Shown piece after piece: positions 38,543-50,700 of a DNA stretch of 64,000 bases. How positions within the stretch are numbered: the first letter of the stretch is position 1; every line of letters begins with the position of its first letter. The stretch is from positions 161,999 through 225,998 of the forward strand of contig VYZB01000535.1 of NCBI GenBank assembly GCA_013397455.1. Direction: 5' to 3'. The notes below the pieces were generated by a model. It searched no databases, was not told the origin of the DNA, and was given only the letters and a program-made list of their open reading frames with translations. This DNA comes from Crotophaga sulcirostris (Eukaryota > Chordata > Aves > Cuculiformes > Crotophagidae). The position numbers and the translations under genes were made by a program.

Positions 38543-38770
38543 CTAACTTTTGGAGAACTTGCCAGCTTTGCGAGAAGGTTCATATGGCACTCTGAGAATA
38601 CTAGGTGTTTCTTCCATTACTCGTACAAGAAGATTATCAATGTAATCCTCAAGTTCACGAATATGAGTGTCCTTCTTCTTCAGTTGCTCTTTATGTTTTA
38701 CCAGCTCCTGCAAAACCTCTTCGTAAGTCAGGTTACGGTATCCTGCAGTGGCATCGAAAGGATTTCCATC
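38543..38770 (-). CDS. RAB11FIP2: RAB11FIP2 coding exon 5 (third NPF and Rab11-binding domain)
   Basis: The acceptor is TTTATCCGCAG (38781-38771). The exon opens in phase 0 with GATGGAAATCCT (DGNP) and ends with TAG at 38545-38543. It encodes residues 436-510: NPF at 438-440, then LTYEEVLQELVKHKEQLKKK, ELEDYIDNLLVRVMEETP and the tail RKAGKFSKS. This is the FIP-type Rab11-binding domain, a parallel coiled-coil dimer in known structures. It is the most conserved part of the gene and clinches the identification. Confidence 0.97.
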   Translation of the reverse strand, partial: DGNPFDATAGYRNLTYEEVLQELVKHKEQLKKKDTHIRELEDYIDNLLVRVMEETPSILRVPYEPSRKAGKFSKS

Positions 38771-41700
38771 CTGCGGATAAATTTAAAAAAACCATCAGAT
38801 TTTATTAAATAGGTCAGCGTTCTGAACAAGTTGATGGGTTATAACATTTCAAGTTTCTCATGCACACTTCATGCCAGAACCAACATCTCTCAGAAAACAT
38901 TTGCTCTAGAGGTTTTCTCTCCAGTACCCCCCACTGGAGCAGACAACTGGAGACAGGTTCCTCAGTTTAAAATAAGTTACTCAAACTGTCATCTATTGTT
39001 CTCAGAGATATGTATACACAGTTAATGGCCATACGAGCAGTAACCACAAGAACAGTCAGCAGATCTGTTTGGGAAACCCACTATGTGGTAACTTTAATTA
39101 CAAAAGAACAAGAGAAAAGCCTGAGAATTCAAGTCCTACTGTAACTTTCTTGAATTCTTGTCTTTTAAGCATATCATAGCAAAACATTTACTTAGCTTTA
39201 AATTACCTCAGCCCTTTCATATTCTATCTTTAGTCACTAGTGGTTCTCCAGTAAAAGAAAATTCACATGAATTGAAAAGGTTGAACCTTAGAACCACAGA
39301 ATGGTTTCAGTTGGAAAAGACGTTTATGACGTTCATTAAGTCCAACCACCAATCCAGTCCTGCTAAGTCTGCCACCAGACCATGTCCCCAGGTACAACAT
39401 CTACTTGTCTTTCAAACACCTCCAGGGATGGGGACTCAACCACCTCCCTGGGCAGCCTCTGCCAGTGCTTAACAACCCTTTTTTATTTGCACCACAGCAC
39501 TTAAGACAGAAATATGCACAACCAAAAGATCTTGCTTGCGTGCTTGAAAGCAGGATGGGCCCAGCATTAAGCAGTAGGGAAAACAGAATTGTCTCGGTCG
39601 TGATTTCTGATGACACAGTAAGTGCAGGTATTAATAGAGACGGACAAATTAGTCCCCTTAAACATGCGACCCAGAACACTATAAACTTGAATGTCTTCTG
39701 TGTCAAGAATCAGCTGTGACCTTAAGTAATCACATTATGAAATATTTGGAAATGTGTAACTAAGAAAAGGATTGTGAGAGTTGGTTTATAAAAGTATTAG
39801 CACCGTTAAACATGCAAAGCAGTAAGTTTTATCCAATTCAGAAACAGAGGCATTTAAAAGCTATGGAACCTCCAGTTAAGTAAGAATCTAACCTCTCAAA
39901 CCCCACACCTCTAACAAGGCAGAAGAACAAAAGTTAGCTTTTGTTTACAGTAAAAACTCATCATTAAAAATGATAAAGTCTGCACAGCTAGGAAGCAGAC
40001 CACAATAAAGTCATATTCATTCCTTTACCGTGCTTCATTCCTTTCCCTTCCATACAGCTCCGTATTTACACACTGGCATCTGTAAAATCACTAAAATATG
40101 CAGGTGGCCAAAGTTTTCAAATAAAGGTAACTAAAAGTGGAGGGGCACTGCAAATAGGCTGAAGATCAATTGGCCTCTCTCCATCAATAGAAAATATGTG
40201 CTTTAAAATGTTTCTCAACGCATCTGAGATATTTAATGTCACATTTATGTATGTGGATTCAGTATTTTTAACTATATTATTGTTACAATATTGTAAGCGA
40301 TCAATAAGTCCTGCTTTATTAAAACATCATGAAATTTTTAAATTGGTTAGTAATCAATTTCCAACAAGCACAGAGGAGAAAATAACTTCTTATTCTCTTT
40401 TTAGCACATTTTCTTCTACAAGAAGGAAGTAAAATTTTCTCCTTACGGTACTTAACATTTGTACACATTGAAAAATACATTATTAACACTTCCGTGTCTA
40501 AAATACAGGGTTTGCCTAATTTTCTGATTTGGCAAAGGAACAGGAATTGATATGATGTCTTTAATTATTATATAAAGTTTACTGGAAAATTGTCTCTAAT
40601 ATATGCTTTAAAGATGTTTCGTCATCCATATGTCCTGTGTAACCTACCACATTAATTACACAAGAAAATTCTGGTGAAAGGATGTTAGAAATAAATATTA
40701 TTAAAGTTAAGAAGATTTTAGTTTTTTAAGTTTGAGCAAATAAGTGATAGTTAAAACGTATAAGGAATGACTATGTCTTTACAAAAAGAGATGCTACAAT
40801 TTTAGTACAAAACATTAATCTTACAATGAATTATAAAGATAAAAAGATTCTAAACAATAAGCTATGCAAGGAAGGAATGTCTCAGCTACGAAACATTACT
40901 GGGGTACGCACTGACAGCCAGAGGAAATGGAGTTAGGTAAAACGAAGGCCTGGCAATCTTTGATCATCTCTTTATTGTTCTAATGAGGAATTCTGCTCTG
41001 GGAATATCATCTAAGCTGCTTTCACATCTTTTGTCCTACTTACTTCATCTTCCTTTCAGTTCTTAATTAGGCCTTAAAGAGCTCACGCTGCCCTTTCAAC
41101 TGGCTACTGCTCCCATTTGAACGCTGCTTTCACAGACAGGTGTTGGCACCAGAGCAGGAGACATACAAACATAATTACTAAATGTGATGCACAAGCCAGA
41201 AATATAACTTGGTGAGCGCTATTATTGTAGAACCTAATAATAAATGACTTCCAACACCTTCGAAAGCAATCTTGAATATTTAAAAAAGGAATTCAAATGG
41301 TTTCATTCAAAACTATGGTTGAGATATGGTTTCTTTTGCTCCTAATTTGTATTTTGTATTAAATGAGTGCTACCTCATAATCCTACGACTGACATTTAGG
41401 AGAGCTGGTATTCCAAAAGAAAAATCATCAAGATTTTCTTTTATCACCTTTAAATCCTTTAAATAAAATAATTCACATCTTATTTCTTAAAAGAATTAAA
41501 CCAATGCTTTTACCAGCAATAAATTACATGATTTGTGGTGGTACATTTGCAAGCACATAGAAACTGTAATTATGGTGACTTTACAGACAATAGCTGCTAA
41601 GTTAAATCAATTTTTTTGATGTTGCTTTTTGTCAGAGATTAAGTAACCGCCTGGTAGAATCCAGTTTACTATCTGATCAAAGGCAGCCTTCATATACTCT

Positions 41701-44700
41701 GACATCTCCCACCAGTTACTTACAGTATAAAAGCGTGGGCATTTACAATAACATCAAATGTTATTACGAATCATTTACATAAACCGGCAATAAACAGACA
41801 GTACAAAGTCATATTTGTTTGTGAAACTTGTTTTCTGTGTATTTTGAAGATTGAAAACAACCCCACTTTTAAAGATTTCATCTATTCATAGCAAAAATTC
41901 TAGTAAGACCACATTTCCTTCAAAGAAAGACACCATGGATGCTTTTGGCCTTTTCTTAGTACACAGTTTATTGTAGGTACTTTTAGAGTCAAAAGAGTAT
42001 TCTGAATAATAACTTCTAGTATTTCTATATTTAGTGTTTTCTGAGATGCTGTTCATCTGTTATTTGTATTACTAATCCTATCATATATCAGTTCATTACT
42101 TACAATTTGATTTCCCATCTAAAGATTGGTCTACGGACAGGTATCTCCTCTTAGGCCATTGTTGTCTAAAGCAGAGCTTCTCACCTCACTATTGCTTCTC
42201 TAGAGTCATCTGGAATACCCAAAGCACCAGTTGTTCTCTTCCTTTCTGTGAAAACATCTAATTTTTCCTTCTGTACATCATCACACCAGAAGTACCCTGC
42301 ATATTGAGTGTAAAACTCTATTTACTTCCAAATTTATAGTACACCTGTAATTTTCTAATTAGATTTTCTGGATATATGAAAAGAAAAAAAATCAAAAAAT
42401 CCACAAACCCAACCTTTCATTATATGAGGTTAAAAAATAATAAGTGCTTATATTGTGTCAAGCCCCAATTAGTGGGAATTTACCAATGGCTTTCCATAAC
42501 ACTTCATAACTCACCGTTGTTTTCCTGAGGTCCTCGATGCCAGAAGGATTCATACTAAAACTGTGGAGAAAAAGCAAAATGCCAAATATTAGCAGGGCTT
42601 ACTTTTCTGACCAAAACATGTACCAGAAGACGCTACTGTATTAGGTACAATGCTATGAAATACTTAATACAGTTTATTTTCTTGATTTGTTGAACTTAGG
42701 AAAAGTAGGAAAACATTCCAAGTTAATGGATACTTTCATATATTCTTAGTTCACTTTTAAAAAATTTTTTTAGATTCTTTTTGTCATAAAACTTGTATAA
42801 GTAATTAAGAAATGCAAGAAAGCATATTATGGATTGGGCTTCTCCACGCCTTCACTCTTCACTTACCTCGATCTTCTAAGCAAAATGAGATGCTCTAAAT
42901 GAAATATCCTGGAAATCAGCCCCTGGGATGAGATTGTTAAAATGCAACAAAACCCTTCAGACTAAGATGAATTCCCAGCTTTCATGGCAGCTGCTAGAGG
43001 AGAAAAGTCTTTTAGAAATTCCAGCGAGATCATCAGCTTAAGGCAGAGCTGAAAAGCCATCTTCTGTCAGCAACATTTGTACGTAAAACTGAGCAAATAA
43101 TCTATTATTTTATAAACCAAGTCATTATCCCACACATCCGAAAAGCAAAGCTAATTCATGATGTTGCTGTGTTGAGATTTCTCCTTTCCTCAACTGCAAA
43201 AGTGCAGTTGCTATTGATAAAAGCAGTCATTGTCTAAGTGTCAGCCCTAAGAAACAGTCCGCCGGTCGCTCAGGTTGATGTGATTATTAGCAGAGAGCTT
43301 CAACCACAGCACTGCTCTGTTACTGGCTACAGCAAGTTTGGAGAGGAAACTAACTCTGAAAATCTGTTCAGAATTAAGCTATGGCTCACAAATACTATTT
43401 ACTTGGTAGCATCAGAGCAGGTATAATTATTTCACATCACAGAACCCATTATTTAGTTATATTGCGTACACTAGCAGCCAACAGTGGCATTTGTTGACTG
43501 AGAATGAAGTAAAAAGCTACAAAAATGTTTACACTTTTTATTTTAAAGGAAGTTTAAAGTAAGGAACGTGTAATTCGTGACTTCATCAGTGTTATCTAAA
43601 TTTATAAGCCATATATTTCATGGTGTAAAAGCAGAAGGGTCATAATTTACAAAAATAAATGACACAAAATGTAAAACCTGATTTTTTCCTGTAAAAATCA
43701 CAATTATTTACATTACAAATTTTGGGTTTACATTAAATATTTTTTGTGCTGTACACTATTTTTCATTTCTAGAAGTAGTTTTTTTTTCAGACGGGCATCC
43801 CACGAACCATCTGTTGCACTGAGGATATTAGACGAAGATTGGATTACACCAACAGTCACAACTGGAAATTAAGAGGTGTCTGACACATCGAGTTCTGCCT
43901 AATGCCATTATACCTGTTTGTAACAGCGATCCGCAGCAGCCTGCCTCGCTCGCTGGAGACCCGTTCTGAATGAGGGGCCTCTTTCATCGGGCATTGTCCA
44001 CAAAGCTAAAGGCAGGAACCCTCCCTCGCAGTCTGCCTTTTAGTTTCACTCTGATGTGTCAAACACATGATGAACTCGCTTCATTCACGGCTGCCTTTTG
44101 TGATCCGAGCACAAAAAAAATGAGTTAACTGAACTGGATCGAATTAGCTTGGTGAAAACCAAGAATGTCTCTATTTAACGAAGTGTGGCGTTAATTTGGG
44201 ATATCTTTCTTTTGGGACTGTTTCCTCATGTTAGACAAGATATAGAATAATACGGCCCGACTGCTCAACTGAGTGACTTTCTGGAAGGTTAAAAAACCAG
44301 GATCTTTCACTGCCTTGAATGACTTGATAGTTTCTGTGAAATAAGTCCTGGGACTTTTTTTCAGAGCAGCAGCTTAAAAGAAAAGCTTCAAATTTGACTA
44401 CAAAAAGTCATGTATGAAAATTAGAAATAAAAATCACTGGCAATATGGAATTTTAACTAAAAAAACTGCAATTATTTCTGTAACATTGCAGATGTTGTAA
44501 CTACAATTACAAAAGGACACATCTGCGTATTTTATGTGAAGCAACTTATGAATATATATGCAAAAAAATGAAACAGAATATCCACCACTAAAACCCCAAA
44601 CCCCAAGAATCCTCTTAGTCATATTTTAAAGAGACCTGTGGAAAATGTACTGTTTCTCAAGGAAGAAACAGGTGCAGAGATTGCATATAACATTTTAAAA

Positions 44701-47700
44701 ATCAGGTTGTCTGCTGAGTAAAGTGGAGGCTCCATGGCCTCGCTGAGCCCCAGAGGGGTCGCTTCCAGCCCAAGGTGAGTGTGAGCAGGTGCAGGATCTC
44801 ACCGCCCTACACATACAGTTTTCTCCCAAGTAACAAGTGATAGTATAAGAGGAAATGGCCTCAAGTTGTGCCACAGTAGGTTTAGATTGGATATTAGGAA
44901 ACATTTCTTCACTGAAAGAGTGGTGAAGCATTGGAAGAGGTTGCCCATGGAAGTGGTGGAGTCTCCACCCCTGGAGGCGCTCAAAAATCGGGTAGATGTG
45001 GCACCTCAGGACATGGTTTAGCAGGCACAGTGGGGTTAGGCTGACGGGTGGACTGGATGGGCTTAGAGGTCTTTTCCAACCTTAATGATTCTATAATCCA
45101 CTATGCATTGTAGGATTCGGTAATTATTGTTTCTCAATTACGCCTAAACTAAATTTACTTAGTTTACAAGTAAAAAGACTATTCTTTTCTAATAAATCGA
45201 CTTTCTGTCAATTCACCCTAAGGACTAAAGTCAAACTGGGTTTCTCTGGCTCACTGTCATTACCACGGCATGTAACTCCCAGGTCTCACATCTGAGTCCA
45301 GTGCCTCCTGATTGGACATACCTTCCAACCTACACAAACTAGCTTGACTACTCCTCTTTCTGTTCACTGAAAAGAGGAGAATTACATTAAACCCCCACAT
45401 TTTTTCATTATACCTACTATTTATGAGGTAGTTAAATCCTTAATTGCATGGTGATTATTTGCAGTTTGTATAGAAACTTCAGCACAGTGGAGTTGTGTTT
45501 AGGATGTACCACAGGCTCAAGTTTATGACTGGATCTTTTAATTTTGCCTTCTGAAGTTTCATGGTAGTTATAAATTCAAACATTAGGTCTAGTGGCTGCT
45601 TAAATATTTAGCTTCTAAATGCCTAGAGATTAAAACAATGTTTAAAAACTCTTTCCTATAACTGATTTAAACATTTTAGTGCCTGAACCATTTACTCTGA
45701 CAACATAACGAATGGGAATCAGACTCCTACATTATGCTCTATGAAAAGCATATTTTAAGAAGCAAAAGTTTTTTACTTTTTGCTATTCCTGTTAGTTACA
45801 TGATCATTGTACTGTATACTATTGGGAATATAAACAATGACATTTATATTAATCTTTACTATTCAAAGTATTGAAACCTTCTTTATTAACTTGACATCGT
45901 ACAAAATAACCACAACACCTATGTGCTCAGTAAGAGTTTTCAGTTTTTTTCCCTTTAGTATGGAACGTCTACGTACAAGTCATCAGCAAAGCTCTACTAT
46001 GTTCATTTTCCATTAGAGTTGAAAGATTATTTCTATTCCTGCTCTCAGTCTTCAGGCTGATTCTTATTATATTGCTTACGCATTTCTATTTGGATTCTCA
46101 CAACACATATCAAAACCGTGAAATACTAGGATGCAGTTTAAGTTATTACCAATGTACTAGAAAAACAAAAGAAATTAATAAAATCAGATACAGTTAATGA
46201 AATTCAGAAACTTAGCTTTCCATAGAATATTGTCAGCCTGCTGTGCCTGGCAATGCAGACATGGTTTTATACTCTGAGAAGGAATGACTGTCATCTCTGG
46301 CAGATGAGCAAGTATGGAGTAAGCTTATTACCATTTATTTCCCTATCACATTCTGGGGAACATCACTTAATACACCTCACTATATAAACGGTCCTGCTGT
46401 CAAGCCAGGTTCCAAGGACTTCTGGAGTTTGTGTAACCCCAGGAGGACACAAAGAGAGTATCAGGTTTTACTGGTATCACTCCATTTCTTAATGTTGCTA
46501 TGAAGTCTTATGCCAAGAGTTAAGAAACTGGACCAAATACCATGAACTCTGAATGGAAGACACAGAACCACAGAATGTTTTTGGCTGGAAAAGATTTTTA
46601 AGATCATCGCGTCCAACAATTGATCCAGCCCTGCTAAGTCCACCACTAGACCATGTCCCCACACGACACCTACTCATCTAGCCCCCAGATTATCTTTGTG
46701 GCCTCCCCTGGACTCACTTCAACAGATCCCGGTCCCTCCTATATTCTAACTATACTACAAATAATTGCATTTGAGTAGGTATAGAGCTAGTCAAGTTTCA
46801 GCACAGAATCAAAAAATACCCTTTCATATCAAGAAAAGTAATGCAGAAGGACATTGTTCTTAAAATAACACACGCCAACACTGGCAGAGGAAACAAGTTC
46901 TGAAAATAGCACAGTTGACCTGATGTCATTTTTCAGTACCAGAGAAATATACGTTAAAATGTCAGAGCAAACTTCTTTAGTCAAGCAAGTGCAGTAAGTA
47001 TACCGATTTGTTGATTCTATGATTCTATATTTATTGTAAGTACTTGAGATGACTTCTCACCAGTACTAACGCACAAGCTTTATCTGCTTTTAACAATAAT
47101 GGAAATGATCATGGAAGTGCTACTTTAAACGTTCTTTTAAACATGTATCTCTCTCTATATATAGATGTATGCATATACAAACTCATAATCATATTGTGTG
47201 TATATGCGTGTGCATACATATATTATATATATTAAAAATATATATATAATGTTTATAGAAAGTTTGCAACATCTATCAATTCAGTTGATAGGTGTTCAGA
47301 TCAATTCCGATATGGAATTTCACCAGACTAGTAACAACCTGTCAGTTTTAAAAATTGAACTATTTGTTTCCCTATGTCCAGTGCCCAAGATCCTGTTAAT
47401 TACCCGAACTCTCTTTCTGTAGGTCTTGTTAATTACCCGTCTCGTGTCTCAGTGGACCTTGTTAATAACTTGTACAATCTCTCTAAAAAGGTCCTAATGA
47501 CACATTAAAATTAAAGATGCTTTTCTTTTAGCACTTGTCAAGCGGTGTAAATTGAGAAATTTTCACATCAGTTTATTAGTGACTGTACTGCATTTCCCTA
47601 AACCCAAACAATCCCAGGGAAATAATGCACAAGGCTTGGTCACGGCACAAAACAATCTTTGCTTTCCAGGAGCAACCGCAATTTCTTTAACTGTGTTCAA

Positions 47701-50700
47701 TCCCAAATCCACGTGGTTCCTGACTGCAATTTAACCTCTTGAGAGCTATGACAATAGCAGTAATTGTGAGAGTGAATGCGATTTAAGATGCTATTAGGTA
47801 AAAGTTTCAAAGCAGTGGATTAAGAAGTACAAAGACAAAACTATTATTGGTAAATGCTGGCTAAAAATACTCAATATATTGTGTGCTTAAAAATTCTTCA
47901 TTGGCTGTATGATATAAATCCTCTGGAACGAATGGATTTTGTAGTGTTTACAAAAACAGCGTTTCTTGTTTCACTGTGAGACTACAGTGTTTTTAAATTG
48001 TCAAGAAACCAGCTCATAAATATCTACATTACACCTACATCAGACAATAAATCCCCCCAATCTTAACACTTATGCAATACAGTAATACTGCATCTATAAA
48101 ACCTTTAAAAATACTAATTTATCCACTCAGTATTTGTAAGAGGTACCAAAACATCATCCTCTTTTTACAGATCAGGAGCAGAGAGACCAAGTGATTCGGC
48201 CAAAGCCACAGAACAAGTCTTTGCCAGAGCAGAGATTAACAGAAACTTGGGGTCCTTATTTCGTGATTTCCTGGCCACTAGTACTACACACAAACCAGTC
48301 GGGTTTTGTTTTGCTTTCCCCAAATACTTCTTAGCCAGTCTTGAACTAACAATAACGAATAATAGTAATGAAAATAAATAACGATTTTCAAATAATCCTG
48401 TTGTACTTCTTGCTCTTAGGAAAAAAATCCTGTATCTGTAGCTGAACCACTTCTGCATTTTGTATGTCGGCAGCTGAGAAACAAGTGGAAGATGTATTTA
48501 TCTTCATTCTTTTAATTATTAAATAAGAATAATTAGTGACTGGTTGGCTGAGGGGCTATTCTGCAACTGACCGAGCATCAGCGATGTCGGTACGAGCTGC
48601 TGTCCTGCACATTGTTGATGCTTCGTCAACATTACTAAACACAAGTAATTAGGGTGGATTTAAGCCTGATCCAAAACTCAAAGTCACTGAAAAGGCTGCC
48701 ACAAACTTTACAGACACAGGTTCACTGGTAGAACGAACCTGACCTTCATGTTCTGCACATGAAAGAGTCGGTTTTGGGGCAAGAAGTTTGCTGGGGATTT
48801 TTTTTTCTTCCACTTCGTGCTGTCTGCAGCCTGGTCCCATGGGTCGAATGTCCTTTTGTGGCTACAGTGTGCTCCTGAAATAGACCTTCCAGTTGAGTTC
48901 CATCAGACACGAATCCAGTTCTGTTACTCACATAGAGGCTTAGCTAAATTGGGTTAACTGGGAGATCCACCTGAAAAGCAAACTCCTTGTCCCCACCACA
49001 ACACTGATTTCGGACATGCCATAAGGAAAAGACACTGCCTGGTTTATTTGCCGAAATGTATCCATCCAGAAGAGCTTAACAGCATGTTAGGTAAATAAAA
49101 AGCAACTTAGAGCCTAATTTCTCTGTGTGTGCTTCCTGCATACTGAATTCGTTACTCAAATCTCATTCATTTTGTGCCCACAGATTTATACAATTCTTTC
49201 TTCACAGTATTCCTAGTTCAAAAAATTAAAAACTGATTCTATTCAACAAATCCTCCCCAGATAAAAGGTAAATGCAAACTGTAAACTTATTAAATATGCA
49301 CATTTTATATTAGTTCCTACTTCAAAAGAAAATCATTGTACAAGATACATTTGAGGGAAAGCAAACTTAAATGGAACAAAATACTGGAGCGTATAAAAAT
49401 CGAGAGCTTCCAACTGAAATTATTGCACGCTAGATATTATTTCATAATAGCTGTCTTATAGAAGAGGTCAAAATGTTTACTGTTTTTGGCTTTTTGAAAA
49501 TAATAGAATATCTGTTTGTCTTATCACAAGTTTATGTTTACATAAAAGTCAAGAACCAGTAAAAGAGATTCATACAAAGAGGGGGAACAAATGACTGGAG
49601 TCCTTCTGAATGGGCACTGTGATGAGCTTTTTAATTACAAAATAAAGAAAAAAAAAAGTCCATCGTGATTACGGTTAAAGATTTATATTTATCAAGATCT
49701 GCTACATTCAAGAACTTCAAAAGATTTCACTACTTCTATCTAGCATCTGCCTGAATAAATTTTTTTCACTTTAAAAAAATTAAATGCTATGTAATTTTAA
49801 TTGTTATTTAAATTGCTTCTCTTTAAAGGAGTTTATTTAAATGGAAGTTTAACTTCTGACAAACCCAGCTCTATCCTAACCTTATTCACATCTACAGAAA
49901 TCCTTTATTCAATACATAATATTCTAAGGCTCTGCCTGTAAACATGTTATTTAAAACTCTAGGAACTGACTTGGCTTGCAGAGGACACTGAGAAGATAGT
50001 TCACGGGTGTCTGTATGAGTTTTTAGCAACTGAATCTTTTCTATAGCAGATCCACTTCAGTTCATTTATTTAATTCACATCCTTGATTTTGTGGAGTAAA
50101 AGAGTGTAAGTTTAAATCAAGAGTGCACACGTTCTAACCCATGAATAAAACTGGGTTGGGATACAATGTGATTGACCTGTTAGCGATGAGCACTCAGTGA
50201 TAGCAGAAGACTTTCACGAAGAGCCCATTCTGAAGCACGGACAAGGTCTTCCACAAATGCAAGTACCCGTGAACATTCACAGTACAGATTAGCAATATAA
50301 ATGTAATTTTAAAAGGAAGTAAGAAAAGATCAAACCATATAAAAAGTTAGTAACTTTTACTTAGAAACAAATACGCAATAATATAAACATATACTAAGCA
50401 CACAGACTGTGTTCCTCACCACGTTTTCATCTATATAACAAGATCAAAATATCAGATTGAAATATAGCAAAAACCTACCTTGAAGATGGCAACACACTTG
50501 TAGGCTTGAAGTTTGCCACAAATGGATTAGTGGAATCATAATCAAAACTCTCCTGATGAGTTTCACCAAATGCACCGGGTGATTTCAAGTCAGTAGAAGT
50601 GTCTGAGCCCCCATTGCTAAGTTTATCTGACCGTCTGCCATCTTTTTTTCCAGTCACTCTTTCAAAAAGACTAACTTTCTCTTTTTTCTCTTTTTTCATT

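Larger units (their letters stand above)
42561..50478 (-). other. RAB11FIP2: RAB11FIP2 intron 3 (7.9 kb)
   Basis: GT-AG intron. It holds two oppositely oriented older CR1 copies (44820-45099 plus, 46560-46745 minus), a very short CR1-like tail (47013-47029), an AT-rich simple repeat (47148-47252), a 33-bp minisatellite (47391-47491) and a CpG-enriched unique segment near 43830-44120. Confidence 0.92.

Noticed and set aside
44700..44819. GC-richer stretch before the intron 3 CR1, considered as part of that CR1
   Set aside because: I could not match it to CR1 3' sequence, so it was left out of the element.
47391..47491. Regularly spaced repeats considered as a CRISPR-like array
   Set aside because: Three diverging, directly abutting units inside an avian intron: a minisatellite, with no separate spacers and a eukaryotic context.
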